64,000 nucleotides of DNA from Roseiflexus sp. RS-1 (GCF_000016665.1 NC_009523.1:3967501-4031500); one strand, 5' to 3'; counted from the stretch's first letter, positions 1-10,133 are shown. The notes: generated from the letters alone by a model not told the origin. Program-made: numbers and translations.

Positions 1-861
1 CCGATACAACGGGTTATTGAGCTGACAAACGAGGTACGGATGGCTAATGGCCTGTCGCCGCTGAAACGCAACGACATCCTGCAGCAGGCAGCGGTCTACA
101 TCGTGGAGGACAACGCCAGCCGGAATACCCTGTCGCACACCGACGGTCTTGGGCGCGATATGGGGCGGCGCTTTCAGGATTTTGGCTATGCCTATTCCAT
201 AGCCGCTGAGAACCTGGCAGGCGGTTATGCCTCTCCTGAGACCGCTATCGAGGGTTGGATGAATAGCTCCGGTCATCGAGCGAATATCCTACGGACTGGC
301 TTGTGCGAAATTGGCGTTGGTTACACCTACCGGAGCGGCACGACCTACGGCCATTTCTGGTCGCAGACCTTCGGCTGCCGCTGGAATACCTACCCGGTGG
401 TGATCAACGGCGAGGCGGCCGTCACGACTTCGCCGACGGTGAACCTGTACATTTATGGTGCGGGGTGGGCAGAGCAGATGCGGCTGAGCAATGATAGAGT
501 CAACTGGACGGAATGGCAACCATATGCCACCAATTCCACCTGGACGCTGGCGACAGGAAACGGGGAGCGCACCGTTTTCGTGCAAATTCGGCGCGGGACG
601 ACCATCCACGAGGCAAGCGATACGATCGTGGTGCAGCAAACAAACAACAATACCGCCACCCCAACCCCATCGGTCACCCCCTCCTCGACCCCGACGCGTA
701 CACCGACCCTGACCCCATCGGTCACGCCCTCTCTGACCCCATCACGCACCCCCTCCCCGACCCCGACGCGCACACCCTCCTTATCGCCGTCGGTCACACC
801 CACCATACCGCTGATGCTGCCGTCACCGCGGCAGGTGTACCTGCCGCTGGTGGTGCGGTGA
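1..861 (+). CDS. Secreted CAP/SCP-domain protein, 5' end outside window
   Basis: The frame is open from the first base, and the residues before the ATG at 40 (VIELTNEVRMANGLSPL) already match the start of a CAP (cysteine-rich secretory/PR-1) domain, so the gene begins upstream. The CAP domain runs to about base 400, with the expected His (HTDGLGRD), AENLA, GWMNSSGHRANIL and HFWSQTFG motifs. An Ig-like stretch follows. From about base 650 there is a low-complexity Thr/Pro/Ser linker, and the protein ends in QVYLPLVVR. Bacterial CAP proteins are extracellular and their substrates are mostly unknown. The export signal must lie upstream and cannot be checked here. The final YLPLV motif may be a surface-sorting tail, which is inference. 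Confidence 0.85.
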   Translation, partial: PIQRVIELTNEVRMANGLSPLKRNDILQQAAVYIVEDNASRNTLSHTDGLGRDMGRRFQDFGYAYSIAAENLAGGYASPETAIEGWMNSSGHRANILRTGLCEIGVGYTYRSGTTYGHFWSQTFGCRWNTYPVVINGEAAVTTSPTVNLYIYGAGWAEQMRLSNDRVNWTEWQPYATNSTWTLATGNGERTVFVQIRRGTTIHEASDTIVVQQTNNNTATPTPSVTPSSTPTRTPTLTPSVTPSLTPSRTPSPTPTRTPSLSPSVTPTIPLMLPSPRQVYLPLVVR

Positions 862-893
862 AGGGGTAAGTCAACTTTCCCGTGCGCTTTGGA

Positions 894-1505
894 CCCCTCA
901 TCCCCCCAACCCCCTTCTCCCACACGGGGAGAAGGGGGAGTCTGGGCATCTGAAGCCCAAAACGAGAGAAGGAACGCAAGGGCTTGCCAAAAAACCTGCC
1001 GCTGGAAGCGGAGATGCCCTGGGTGCGTGCGCCTCCGGCGCGCACCCGGCGAGATGCCTGCAACCGGAGAAGGAGCGCCAGAAACGCGGTCGTCCCGCGA
1101 TGACGACCACTCCGTTGCGGCGCCCGTTTGCCCCTCATCCCCCCAACCCCCTTCTCCCACACGGGGAGAAGGGGGAGTCTGGGCGTTCTGCTGCCTGAAA
1201 CCGGAGATGGCACGCAGGGACCTGCCAAAAAACCTGCCGCTGGAAGCGGAGATGCCCTGGGTGCGCGCGCCTCCGGCGCGCACCCGGCGAGATGCCTGCA
1301 ACCGGAGAAGGAGCGCCAGAAACGCGGTCGTCCCGCGATGACGACCACTCCGTTGCGGCGCCCGTTTGCCCCTCATCCCCCCAACCCCCTTCTCCCACAA
1401 GGGGAGAAGGGGGCGTCTGGGCATCTTGAAGCCCAAAACGAGAGAAGGAATGCAAGGGCTTCCCGAAAACCTGCCCCTGTAAGCGCCTGCGAGGGGATCG
1501 CCGGG
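894..1505. repeat. Tandem ~237-bp repeat with GC-rich hairpins
   Basis: A unit beginning CCCCTCATCCCCCCAACCC starts at 894, 1131 and 1369, a period of 237-238 bases; the third copy is incomplete. Each copy opens with a 12-bp hairpin (CCCCCTTCTCCC, loop ACACG or ACAAG, GGGAGAAGGGGG). The first two copies also carry a second hairpin around GGTGCGCGC/GCGCGCACC. The same element, inverted, recurs at 10251-10448 and 11834-11880. Open frames cross the block on both strands because the unit has few stops, but they show no protein-like character. No gene is seen between 862 and 1786. Confidence 0.8.
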
Positions 1506-1517
1506 GGCTTATAGTTG

Positions 1518-1740
1518 TTGAGTAATTCCTCCGCTCTCGCCCGCGCAGGCGGGCGTCGCTTCCCATAGCCGAGGGGTTGACCCCGACGGCGCACACCAGC
1601 CCGCACAGGCTGGCGTCGCTTCCCCTGGCCAGGAGATTTAGCGATCGGCAGCAGCGTCGGCGCGACAATCCCCGCGTCGCTTCCCCTGGCCAGGAGATTT
1701 AGCTCCACGGCTGGTTCGGCATACCAGACCTGACTCTCCA
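1518..1740. repeat. GC-rich hairpin repeat remnant
   Basis: This stretch holds the hairpin GCCCGC-GCAG-GCGGGC and a segment of about 28 bases (GCGTCGCTTCCCCTGGCCAG and onward) present twice, near 1613 and 1674, 61 bases apart. Its left part (TTGAGTAAT...CCGCTCTCGCCCGCGCAGG) resembles the small inserted element at 52980-53095. No matching right-hand inverted repeat is seen here, so it is probably a degenerate or rearranged copy. Confidence 0.5.
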
Positions 1741-1786
1741 TCTTCATAAGCGTCGGAGCGGGGCGGCACGAGCGCAGGGGGCAACC

Positions 1787-3796
1787 CTACAGCATACTCT
1801 TCAACTCTTCGGCGGCTTTGCGCGTCATGCCCGGCACGGCGGCGAGTTCATCGACGGTGGCGTTGCGAATGCCTTCGAGTGACCCAAAGCGCTTCAGCAG
1901 CAACTGTCGCCGCTTCGGACCGATGCCAGGGATTTCTTCGAGCCGCGACGATGTCGCCGATTTGCTGCGCAGTTTGCGGTGGTAGTCTTTTGCGAAACGG
2001 TCGGCTTCTTCGTCGATCATGCGGATAAGGCGCAACGCAGCGCTGTCGCGTTCAAGCACGATGACATCACTCGCACCGGGGAGCAGCAGGTCGAAGCGAT
2101 CACGGTTCGGTCCTTTGACCACCCCAACCACAGGAATGTGGTCGAAGCGCAGATCGCGCAGCGCCTGGATCGCTCCGTTCAGTTGTCCGACGCCGCCATC
2201 GATCAGGATCAGATCGGGCAGTTCCGCCCAGGTTTCCTGGCGTTCAATGTCGGCGTGCGACCCCGGCGTGTCGGTCTTCTCCGCTTCTTCCTGGTCGTCC
2301 GCTTCCGCCGGACCGTTGACGCTGCCGTTCATCCTTTGCGCTTCCGATTGCTGTTCTTCTTCCCCGATGACCATCGCAGCGCGACGGAAGCGGCGGCGCA
2401 GGATTTCCTGGATCGACGCGACATCGTTGGCGCCCTGAACGGTTTTGATCCTGAATTTGCGGTAGCGGCTCTTCTTTGGCTCGCCGCGCTCGAAGACGAC
2501 CATTGCTCCGACGGCGTGGCTTCCCTGGATGTTCGAGACATCGAAGCATTCGATGCGCGTCGGCAGTGCGCTCAAGCCAAGCAGATCGCGCACCTCGCTC
2601 AACCCTGCCACGGCGCGTTGCTCGCTGTTGAGCCATTGCAACCGCAGTTCTTCGAGTTTCTGGCGCGCGTTCTGTTCCGCCAGTTCGACGAGACGACGCT
2701 TTTCGCCGCGCTGTGGCGTGTGCAGTGTGATTTTGCGCCCCGCTTTCTGCGCCAGCCATTGCTCGATCACTGCCGGTTCATCGAGCGGCATCGGCAACAG
2801 TAACGCTGCGGGGAGTTCAGCAGCCGTATCGTAGAACTGGGTCAGGAATGAGGCAAGCAGGTCTTCGTTGCGCTCCCCTTCGGCATTTTGCAGCGGAAAC
2901 GATTCGGCGCTGATCAGTTTCCCGGCGCGAATGCACAAGACCTGAACGACCGCCATCCCTTCCTCGCGCGCCAGGCCAATGACGTCCTGATCGGCATCGT
3001 CGTGGCGCAGCACCTGCTGGCGCTGGCTGATCAACTCGATGTCGCGGATGCTGTCGCGCAACCGGGCGGCGCGCTCGAAATCGAGCCGTTCCGCCGCTTC
3101 TTCCATCTGGCGGCGCAACGTTTTCACCACCAGGTCGCTCTTCCCTTCCAGAAAACGACACACCGACTCAATGGTGGCGCGGTATTCTTCCTGGTTCACC
3201 AGCCCCGGCACGCACGGACCCAGGCATCGCTTGATGTCGTAGTACAGGCATGGCTTACCCATCCGCCGATGGCGGTTGAACTTGTCGTCGGGGCAGCGCG
3301 ACGGCGGGCGAAAGGCGAACAGCCGGTTGAGCTGGTCGAGCGTGCGGTAGACCGCTCCAGCGCTGGAGTAGGGTCCGAAGTAGCGCGCGCCCTCTTCCCA
3401 GCGCGGGTTGCGCGTGGCAAAGATGCGGGGCCAGGTTTCGTGCAACGTTACTTTGATGTACGGGTAACTCTTGTCGTCCTTCAACAGCACATTGAAGCGC
3501 GGACGGTGCTGCTTGATGAGGGTCATTTCGAGCAACAGCGCTTCGAGTTCGGTGGACGTGACGATCACCTGAAAATCGGCGATCTGTTCGACCAGTCGTG
3601 CCGTCTTCCCATAAGGATCGCCAGTCTGGTTGAAGTAGGATCGCATCCGATCGCGCAGACGCTTGCTCTTGCCAACGTAGATGATCTTCCCCTGGGCGTT
3701 CTTCCAGAGATAGACGCCGGGCGCGAGCGGAACAGCGCGCAACCGTTCTTCGAAGGCGGTCGGATCCGCGATTGCGGTATGCGTCAGGTCAGGCAT
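1787..3796 (-). CDS. uvrC: UvrABC excinuclease subunit C
   Basis: UvrC makes both incisions around DNA lesions in nucleotide excision repair, acting with UvrA and UvrB in the cytoplasm. From the N terminus there is a GIY-YIG nuclease domain (APGVYLWKN...IIYVGKS), a UvrB-binding UVR helix pair near residues 200-240, an RNase-H-like endonuclease domain (ECFDVSNIQG, LILIDGGVGQLN), and C-terminal helix-hairpin-helix motifs (IPGIGPKRRQLLLKRFGS). The length of 669 aa is a little above the usual ~610 because of an acidic insertion near residues 480-510. An upstream in-frame ATG at 3862 adds a non-conserved 22-residue extension. The ATG at 3796 fits the family and lies 6 bases after a TATAAT box. The gene is divergent from ilvD. 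Confidence 0.97.
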   Translation of the reverse strand: MPDLTHTAIADPTAFEERLRAVPLAPGVYLWKNAQGKIIYVGKSKRLRDRMRSYFNQTGDPYGKTARLVEQIADFQVIVTSTELEALLLEMTLIKQHRPRFNVLLKDDKSYPYIKVTLHETWPRIFATRNPRWEEGARYFGPYSSAGAVYRTLDQLNRLFAFRPPSRCPDDKFNRHRRMGKPCLYYDIKRCLGPCVPGLVNQEEYRATIESVCRFLEGKSDLVVKTLRRQMEEAAERLDFERAARLRDSIRDIELISQRQQVLRHDDADQDVIGLAREEGMAVVQVLCIRAGKLISAESFPLQNAEGERNEDLLASFLTQFYDTAAELPAALLLPMPLDEPAVIEQWLAQKAGRKITLHTPQRGEKRRLVELAEQNARQKLEELRLQWLNSEQRAVAGLSEVRDLLGLSALPTRIECFDVSNIQGSHAVGAMVVFERGEPKKSRYRKFRIKTVQGANDVASIQEILRRRFRRAAMVIGEEEQQSEAQRMNGSVNGPAEADDQEEAEKTDTPGSHADIERQETWAELPDLILIDGGVGQLNGAIQALRDLRFDHIPVVGVVKGPNRDRFDLLLPGASDVIVLERDSAALRLIRMIDEEADRFAKDYHRKLRSKSATSSRLEEIPGIGPKRRQLLLKRFGSLEGIRNATVDELAAVPGMTRKAAEELKSML

Positions 3797-3802
3797 ACCT
3801 GT

Positions 3803-3808
3803 ATTATA
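3803..3808 (-). promoter_or_regulatory. -10 box of uvrC, probably leaderless
   Basis: On the minus strand a perfect TATAAT is followed after only ACAGGT by the uvrC ATG. A start site about 7 bases past the box would fall on the start codon, which suggests a leaderless mRNA. The -35 region is weak. Confidence 0.55.
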
Positions 3809-3845
3809 CCATTCTGGAACCTTCCGCTTCACCCGGAAAAAGTGG

Positions 3846-3851
3846 TACAAT
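3846..3851 (+). promoter_or_regulatory. -10 box of ilvD
   Basis: TACAAT lies 57 bases upstream of the ilvD ATG in the 112-bp region between divergent uvrC and ilvD. A Shine-Dalgarno-like GGAAGGACGGAG precedes the ATG, so this transcript has a normal leader. No -35 of good quality is seen. Confidence 0.4.
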
Positions 3852-3908
3852 CGGGGATGCACCTCTGTTCATTCAGAATGATCGTCACTATCACGGAAGG
3901 ACGGAGCC

Positions 3909-5588
3909 ATGTCTAGCGACCTCAAACGCCGCAGTCGCACCATTACCGATGGGCGCACCCGCGCCGGGGCGCGCGCCATGCTCAAGGCAATCGGCTTCAC
4001 CGACGAAGACCTGGCAAAACCGATCATCGGCATCGCCAATACCTGGATCGAGACGATGCCATGCAACATCAACCTGCGCGCGCTGGCGGCGCGGGTCAAG
4101 GAAGGCGTGCGCGCCGCCGGCGGCACGCCGATGGAGTTCAACACCGTCGCTATCGCCGATGGCGTCACCATGGGTACGGAAGGGATGAAGGCGTCGCTGA
4201 TCAGCCGCGACCTGATTGCCGACTCGATCGAACTGATGGGGCGCGGGTATATGTTCGACGCGATCATCGCGCTGGTGGCATGCGACAAAACGATCCCCGG
4301 AGCAGCGATGGGATTGACGCGCCTGAACATCCCCGGCTTCCTGCTCTACGGCGGATCGATTGCTCCCGGTCACTGGCGCGGCAAAGAGATCACCATCCAG
4401 CATGTGTACGAAGCGATCGGTGCAGTTGCCGCCGGTAAGATGACCGACGAAGAACTGAAAGAGATCGAAGATGCCGCGTGCCCCGGTCCGGGAGCATGCG
4501 GAGGTCAGTACACTGCCAACACGATGGCAACCGTGATGGAAATTATCGGTCTCTCGCCGATGGGGACGGCTGCGGTGCCGGCTGCCGACCCGCGCAAAGA
4601 TTCGGTTGGATACCGCGCCGGGCAGTTGATTATGGATGTGCTGCGACGCGATCTGAAGCCGCGCGATATTCTGACACGGGCGGCATTCGAGAATGCGATC
4701 GCCAGCGTGGCGTTGACCGGCGGCTCGACCAACGCGGTACTCCATCTGCTGGCGCTGGCGCGTGAGGCGGGCGTGCCGCTAACGCTCGACGATTTCGACG
4801 CGATCAGTCGTCGTACACCGCTCTGCTGCGACCTGATGCCGAGCGGGAAGTACTCTGCCATTCACGTCGATCAGGCGGGCGGCATTCAGGTGATTGCGAG
4901 ACGCCTGGTCGACGGCGGTTTCGCGCACGGCGATGCGATCACCGTCACTGGTCGCACCCTGGCGGAAGAGGCGGCGGATGCTGTCGAAACGCCAGGTCAG
5001 GATGTGATCCGTCCCCTCGATAATCCGATCAAGCCGACAGGCGGGTTGCTGGTGCTGCGCGGCAATCTGGCGCCCGAAGGATCGGTGGTCAAACTGTTCG
5101 GTTATGAGCGCACCTACCACCGCGGTCCGGCGCGCGTCTTCGATGGCGAAGAGGCGGCAATGGCCGCTATCGTCGGCGGTGAAATTCGACCGGACGATAT
5201 TGTGATTATTCGCTATGAAGGTCCGCGCGGCGGTCCTGGCATGCGCGAGATGCTCGGCGTTACTTCCGCGATTGTCGGCGCCGGACTTGGGCAGTCGGTC
5301 TCGCTCATTACTGATGGACGCTTCAGCGGCGCGACGCGCGGTGTGATGATCGGACACGTGGCGCCGGAGGCGGCGCGAGGCGGACCGCTTGCGATTGTGC
5401 AGGAGGGGGATGAGATCGAGATCAATCTCGACGAGCGCCGTGTTGATCTGCTGCTGTCAGAAGAAGAGATTGCCGACCGGTTGCTCGCCTGGCAGCCGCC
5501 AGCGCCGCGTTATGAGTGGGGCGTGATGGCGCGCTACGGTGCGCTGGTGTCGTCAGCGTCCGAAGGCGCCGTGCTGGTGACACCATGA
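3909..5588 (+). CDS. ilvD: Dihydroxy-acid dehydratase
   Basis: IlvD dehydrates 2,3-dihydroxy-isovalerate and 2,3-dihydroxy-3-methylvalerate to the 2-keto acids in valine, isoleucine and pantothenate synthesis. The 559 aa are full length. Three cluster cysteines are visible in [18 protein letters not shown] and [14 protein letters not shown], and the C-terminal domain has GRFSGATRG and GHVAPEA. The Fe-S type cannot be decided from the sequence. The ATG at 3909 follows a good ribosome-binding site. It stands alone on this strand; no other ilv or leu gene is in the window. Confidence 0.97.
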   Translation: MSSDLKRRSRTITDGRTRAGARAMLKAIGFTDEDLAKPIIGIANTWIETMPCNINLRALAARVKEGVRAAGGTPMEFNTVAIADGVTMGTEGMKASLISRDLIADSIELMGRGYMFDAIIALVACDKTIPGAAMGLTRLNIPGFLLYGGSIAPGHWRGKEITIQHVYEAIGAVAAGKMTDEELKEIEDAACPGPGACGGQYTANTMATVMEIIGLSPMGTAAVPAADPRKDSVGYRAGQLIMDVLRRDLKPRDILTRAAFENAIASVALTGGSTNAVLHLLALAREAGVPLTLDDFDAISRRTPLCCDLMPSGKYSAIHVDQAGGIQVIARRLVDGGFAHGDAITVTGRTLAEEAADAVETPGQDVIRPLDNPIKPTGGLLVLRGNLAPEGSVVKLFGYERTYHRGPARVFDGEEAAMAAIVGGEIRPDDIVIIRYEGPRGGPGMREMLGVTSAIVGAGLGQSVSLITDGRFSGATRGVMIGHVAPEAARGGPLAIVQEGDEIEINLDERRVDLLLSEEEIADRLLAWQPPAPRYEWGVMARYGALVSSASEGAVLVTP

Positions 5589-5768
5589 ACAGCCTGGGTC
5601 AATGAACAGTCGCCTTCGACGGATGGCGGTCGGTGCGAGGTGGTATTCGCTTGCGCGCCGACCTTTTCATTGCCTGCATGACACACCCGGCTTTCTCCGA
5701 CTCTGAACTGCTACTTTGCCCTTCTCCCGTCGGCGTCAACCGGCGGGTCTGCATCCAGGGAGTTGTCC

Positions 5769-8700
5769 ATGTCCTTCCCCACCGATTTTACCGGCTTACT
5801 CGAATGGCGCTGCATCGGACCGTTCCGCGGCGGGCGGGTCGTCGCGGTCGCGGGAGATCCGCGCGACATTGGAACGTTCTACTTCGGTGCGTGCGCCGGC
5901 GGAGTCTGGAAGAGCGTCGATGGCGGGATGTACTGGGAGTGCGTCTCAGATGGGTTTTTCAACACGGCTGCAATCGGCGCGCTGGCGGTTTCCGATTCCG
6001 ATCCGAATGTTCTGTACGCTGGCACAGGTGAAACAACGATCCGGATCGATGTATCGCATGGCGACGGTGTGTACAAAAGTGTCGATGCTGGCAAAACCTG
6101 GAAACACGTCGGACTGACCGACACCCGCTTCATCGGCAAGATTCGCATTCACCCGCACAACCCGGATATTGTCTGGGTTGCAGCGCTCGGGCACGCCTTC
6201 GGACCCAACGATGAACGTGGCGTCTTCAAGAGCATCGATGGCGGGGCGACGTGGCGCAGGGTGTTGTTCAAAAGCGACAAAGCTGGCGCGGTCGATCTGT
6301 CGCTCGATCCGAACAACCCGCGTTTCCTGTATGCTGCCGTCTGGGAGGCGTACCGCTCGTTCTGGCAGATCTCTTCCGGTGGACCAGACAGTGGTTTGTG
6401 GATGAGCAGCGATGGCGGTGAGACCTGGACGGATATCACTGATCGACCGGGGTTGCCGAAAGGGTTGAAGGGCAAAATGGCGGTGGCTGCATCACCGGCG
6501 CGATCCGGGCGCGTCTGGGTGTTGATCGAGCACGCAAAAGAAGGCGGGCTCTACCGATCCGACAACTACGGCGACACGTGGGAAAAAGTTTCCGATAATC
6601 AGAACCTGATCTCGCGCGCCTGGTACTACATGCACCTCACCCCTGATCCGCTCGATTCGGAGACGATCTGGGTGAACAATCTCAGTCTATGGAAATCGAC
6701 CGATGGCGGACGCACGTTCGTTGAAGTTGCAACGCCGCATGGCGATAACCACGATCTCTGGATCGACCCACGCAACAACCGTCGCATGATCCAGGGGAAT
6801 GATGGCGGCGCATGCGTATCGTTCAACGGCGGCGAGTCCTGGTCCACGATCTACAACCAGCCGACGGCGCAGTTCTACCACCTGGCAGTGGACAATCGCA
6901 AACCCTACGTGGTCTACGGCACTCAGCAGGATAACTCAAGCATCGCTGTACCGGCTCGATCGCGGCACGGCGGCATTTTGTGGGGCGATTGCTGGATCGC
7001 CGGGACGGGAGAGAGCGGCTATATCGCAGTGCGCCCCGACAACCCAGATATCGTGTACGTCGGCGCGATCGGGTCATCGCCCGGCGGCGGCAACTGTTTG
7101 CAGCGGTATGATCATCGCGTTCGCCAGATTCGCCTGATCACCACGTGGCCCGAATATATGGGCGGCTACGGTGCTATCGACCATACATACCGTTTCGCCT
7201 GGACCTACCCCATCGTCATTTCACCGCACGATCCCAATACACTCTACATCGGCGGCAACATGATCTTCCGCACCACCGACGAAGGACAAAACTGGGAGGC
7301 GATCAGCCCCGATCTGACGCGCGCCGACCCGGCAACGCTGCAACCGACCGGCGGACCGATCAACCGCGACTCGATCGGCGCCGAGGTGTATGCGACGGTC
7401 TTCGCGTTCATCGAGTCGCCGCACGAACGGGGCGTCTTCTGGGCTGGCTCCGACGACGGACTGATCCATCTTTCGCGTGATGGCGGACTGACCTGGCAGA
7501 ATGTCACGCCGCCAGAACTGCCCGAATGGACGCTGATCAGTTGCATCGAGCCGTCACCCTTCGATGCGGCGACGGTGTACGTCGCGGCGACGCGCTACAA
7601 ACTCGACGACTATCATCCGTACCTGTACAAAACCACCGATTACGGCGCAACCTGGCAACGAATCGACGCCGGTATTCCGGCGCACGATTTTACGCGCGTC
7701 ATCCGCGCCGACCCTGTGCGTCGCGGGTTGCTCGTCGCCGGGACGGAAACCGGTCTGTATCTCTCGTTCGACGATGGCGCGTCGTGGATGCGCTTTATGT
7801 TGAACCTGCCGGTCGCGCCGGTCCACGAGATTCTGATCAAAGACAGCGACCTGATCGTCGGCACGCATGGTCGTTCGATCTGGATCCTCGACGATATAAC
7901 GCCGTTACGCGCAATGACTGCGGACATCCTCGATGCGCCGGTGCATCTGTTTGCGCCACGCACGTCTGAGCGCATTCTCCCCGGCATCGACTGGTCGGGC
8001 AACAATCCGGGCAAAGAATACCTGAGCAGCACTGGCGGCGCATTCATCAACGAAAAACAGCCTGATGGCGCAATCAAACGTCGCTATCTCGATGTAGGAC
8101 AGAATCCGCCGAAAGGCGTCATCGTCACATACTATCTGAAAGAGACGCCTGCCGAAGCGATCACGCTCAGTTTCTTCGACGCACGGGGCGAATTGGTGCG
8201 CCGTTTCCGCAGCAAACCGCCCGAAAGCGCCGATGGCGAGAAAAAGAAGGATGACAAAGAACCGAAGATCCCGGCGAAGGCGGGATGGAACCGTTTCGTC
8301 TGGGACATGCGTCATGCGCCTGCGCCCCGGATCGAAGGCAAAGACCCTCCTGCTGACATGGTTATCGAAGGTCCGTTTGTGGCGCCCGGCGCCTTCCGTG
8401 TGACGCTGAAGGCTGGCGATGCCGAAACTGCACAGGAATTCGTCATCGTGCAGGACCCGCAATCCACCGCCACGCAGGAAGACCTGGAGGCGCAGCACGA
8501 CCTTGCGATGCGGATTCATCAAACGCTCAGCACGGTCGTGCAGACGATCAATCGCATGCGCGATCTGCGCGCCCAACTCGATGGTTGGGCGAAGCGCGCT
8601 GAGACGCTGCCCGACGGCGCACCGGTCGCAGCGCAGGCAAAGGCGTTGCGCGAGAGGGTGCTGGAGATCGAGCAGCATCTCCTCGTGCCCGATCTGCGCC

Positions 8701-8951
8701 CTGGATGGGCGGATAATCTCAACCACGGGGTGCGCTTGCTGGAGAAGTTGATGAACGTCGCCGAAGTGGTTCAACCTGGCGATTACCGTCCGACCAGCGC
8801 GGCTGAAGCGGCGTTTCAAGACCTCGCAGCGCGCATTGCCGTCCAGACAGCGCACTTCGAGGCGTTGATCGAAAGCGATCTGCCTGCGTTGAACGCTGCG
8901 ATTGCCGGTGCTGGCTTCGGGGCAATTATGCTGCCGGTACCATCAACGTAA
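5769..8951 (+). CDS. BNR/Asp-box beta-propeller protein (VPS10/sortilin-like)
   Basis: This 1060-aa protein carries many Asp-box motifs of the type S-x-D-G-G-x-T-W (SVDGGMYWE, SVDAGKTWK, SIDGGATWRR, SSDGGETWT, STDGGRTFVE, SRDGGLTWQ, TTDYGATWQR) over about residues 20-660. Such motifs mark beta-propellers of sialidase, xyloglucanase and VPS10/sortilin folds. A C-terminal part (about 700-1060) has a beta-rich domain and a helical tail. No signal peptide or membrane segment is seen at the N terminus, so it may be cytoplasmic or exported another way. The substrate is unknown. The ATG at 5769 has AGGGAG six bases upstream; a TTG six bases earlier is less likely. Confidence 0.8.
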   Translation: MSFPTDFTGLLEWRCIGPFRGGRVVAVAGDPRDIGTFYFGACAGGVWKSVDGGMYWECVSDGFFNTAAIGALAVSDSDPNVLYAGTGETTIRIDVSHGDGVYKSVDAGKTWKHVGLTDTRFIGKIRIHPHNPDIVWVAALGHAFGPNDERGVFKSIDGGATWRRVLFKSDKAGAVDLSLDPNNPRFLYAAVWEAYRSFWQISSGGPDSGLWMSSDGGETWTDITDRPGLPKGLKGKMAVAASPARSGRVWVLIEHAKEGGLYRSDNYGDTWEKVSDNQNLISRAWYYMHLTPDPLDSETIWVNNLSLWKSTDGGRTFVEVATPHGDNHDLWIDPRNNRRMIQGNDGGACVSFNGGESWSTIYNQPTAQFYHLAVDNRKPYVVYGTQQDNSSIAVPARSRHGGILWGDCWIAGTGESGYIAVRPDNPDIVYVGAIGSSPGGGNCLQRYDHRVRQIRLITTWPEYMGGYGAIDHTYRFAWTYPIVISPHDPNTLYIGGNMIFRTTDEGQNWEAISPDLTRADPATLQPTGGPINRDSIGAEVYATVFAFIESPHERGVFWAGSDDGLIHLSRDGGLTWQNVTPPELPEWTLISCIEPSPFDAATVYVAATRYKLDDYHPYLYKTTDYGATWQRIDAGIPAHDFTRVIRADPVRRGLLVAGTETGLYLSFDDGASWMRFMLNLPVAPVHEILIKDSDLIVGTHGRSIWILDDITPLRAMTADILDAPVHLFAPRTSERILPGIDWSGNNPGKEYLSSTGGAFINEKQPDGAIKRRYLDVGQNPPKGVIVTYYLKETPAEAITLSFFDARGELVRRFRSKPPESADGEKKKDDKEPKIPAKAGWNRFVWDMRHAPAPRIEGKDPPADMVIEGPFVAPGAFRVTLKAGDAETAQEFVIVQDPQSTATQEDLEAQHDLAMRIHQTLSTVVQTINRMRDLRAQLDGWAKRAETLPDGAPVAAQAKALRERVLEIEQHLLVPDLRPGWADNLNHGVRLLEKLMNVAEVVQPGDYRPTSAAEAAFQDLAARIAVQTAHFEALIESDLPALNAAIAGAGFGAIMLPVPST

Positions 8952-9022
8952 CATCTGGACAGACGGCAGTCGGATTCGGAGATGGAGTCAGATATCTGAC
9001 ATTCGGACGGGTTGTGCAGGCA

Positions 9023-9083
9023 GGGGATGGGAACGAAGCCAGCGATGGAACGTCACGCATGGGCAACACTGTTTCCCATCCCC
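9023..9083. repeat. Inverted repeat between convergent genes
   Basis: GGGGATGGGAA at 9023 is matched by TTCCCATCCCC ending at 9083, an 11-bp stem with a loop of about 39 bases. It lies between the convergent ends of the beta-propeller gene and the sigma-factor gene, so it may terminate one or both. There is no T-run, so this is uncertain. Confidence 0.4.
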
Positions 9084-9095
9084 GAACGCTCTTTC

Positions 9096-10133
9096 CTACT
9101 CCAGATACGCCTGCAACCGTGCACCAATGCCAGGACGACGCAACTGACGCAACGCATCAGCCTCGATCTGTCGGGTGCGCTCGCGGGTGATGCCAAAGGC
9201 GGATCCGACCTCCTCCAGCGTGCGGCGGCGTCCGTCGGTCAAGCCATACCGCAACTGGAGCACAGCTCGCTCGCGGTCGGGCAGTTCCATCAGCGCCTGC
9301 GCCAGGTCATGCTGGAGCATGCGCCGGGTTGCGATTTCCATAGGCGCATCGGCATCGTCGTCAGCCAGCAACTCACTGATCTGCCCTTCCCCATCACTGG
9401 TGATCGGTTGTTCCAGCGAAATCGGTTGCGCCGACGCCTGCAACAGGAGTTTGACCTTGTGCTCCGGCATATCGATAGCCGCAGCGATCTCTTCGACGGT
9501 TGGTTCGCGCTCCAGCGACTGCTCAAGCCGTCGGGCAACACGACGTAACTGTGCAATGACATCACTCAAGTGCACCGGCAACCGGATCAGGCGACTCTGC
9601 TCGGCAATAGCGCGTGTAATCGCCTGACGAATCCACCAGGTTGCATACGTCGAAAAGCGATTACCTTTGCCAGCATCGAACTTCTCAACCGCGCGCATCA
9701 GACCGATATTCCCTTCCTGCACCAGGTCCATGAAGGAGAGCGGTCCGCCAATGTACTTTTTGGCAATGCTGACGACCAGACGCAGATTTGCCTGAATGAG
9801 GCGTCGCCGCGCTTCTTCAGCCTGCATCACGCGCCGTTCAAGCAGCAGGCGCTCGGCGAGCGATTCGAAGCGATGCGATTTCAATCGCTCCTGAGCCTCT
9901 CGACCGGCGCGAATGTCGTTCGCCAGCGTGATCTCCTCTTCGGCGCTCAGCAGGCTGACCTGCCCGATCTCACGCAGATACATTTGTGTTGAGTCATCGA
10001 TGGTTTCACTGCGGGAGAGGCGTTTTTCATCCAGATCGCTGATATCGGTCAGCCAGAAAGAGTCGATCTCCTCAGCACCGGGATCGTCTTCAACACGATG
10101 CTGGTCGTTGGCGCGGGTTTGGACCTGATTCAT
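9096..10133 (-). CDS. RNA polymerase sigma-70 family factor (group 1/2)
   Basis: Sigma factors direct RNA polymerase to promoters. The 345-aa protein has region 1.2 (TQMYLREIGQVSLLSAEEE), region 2 (MDLVQEGNIGLMRAVEKFD, GNRFSTYATWWIRQAITRAI), region 3 (EREPTVEEIAAAIDM) and region 4.2 (TLEEVGSAFGITRERTRQIE). The ~55-residue N terminus is too short for region 1.1, which fits a group 2 or compact primary sigma. It probably reads TTGACA/TATAAT-type promoters. The ATG at 10133 is preferred over GTG at 10136 because CCGGAGT lies at a better distance from it. No anti-sigma gene is adjacent. Confidence 0.92.
   Translation of the reverse strand: MNQVQTRANDQHRVEDDPGAEEIDSFWLTDISDLDEKRLSRSETIDDSTQMYLREIGQVSLLSAEEEITLANDIRAGREAQERLKSHRFESLAERLLLERRVMQAEEARRRLIQANLRLVVSIAKKYIGGPLSFMDLVQEGNIGLMRAVEKFDAGKGNRFSTYATWWIRQAITRAIAEQSRLIRLPVHLSDVIAQLRRVARRLEQSLEREPTVEEIAAAIDMPEHKVKLLLQASAQPISLEQPITSDGEGQISELLADDDADAPMEIATRRMLQHDLAQALMELPDRERAVLQLRYGLTDGRRRTLEEVGSAFGITRERTRQIEADALRQLRRPGIGARLQAYLE

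Noticed and set aside
453-1505. Minus- and plus-strand open frames over the tandem repeats
   Set aside because: Coding would be repeat translation; one frame also runs antisense through the CAP gene. No homology-like motif is visible.
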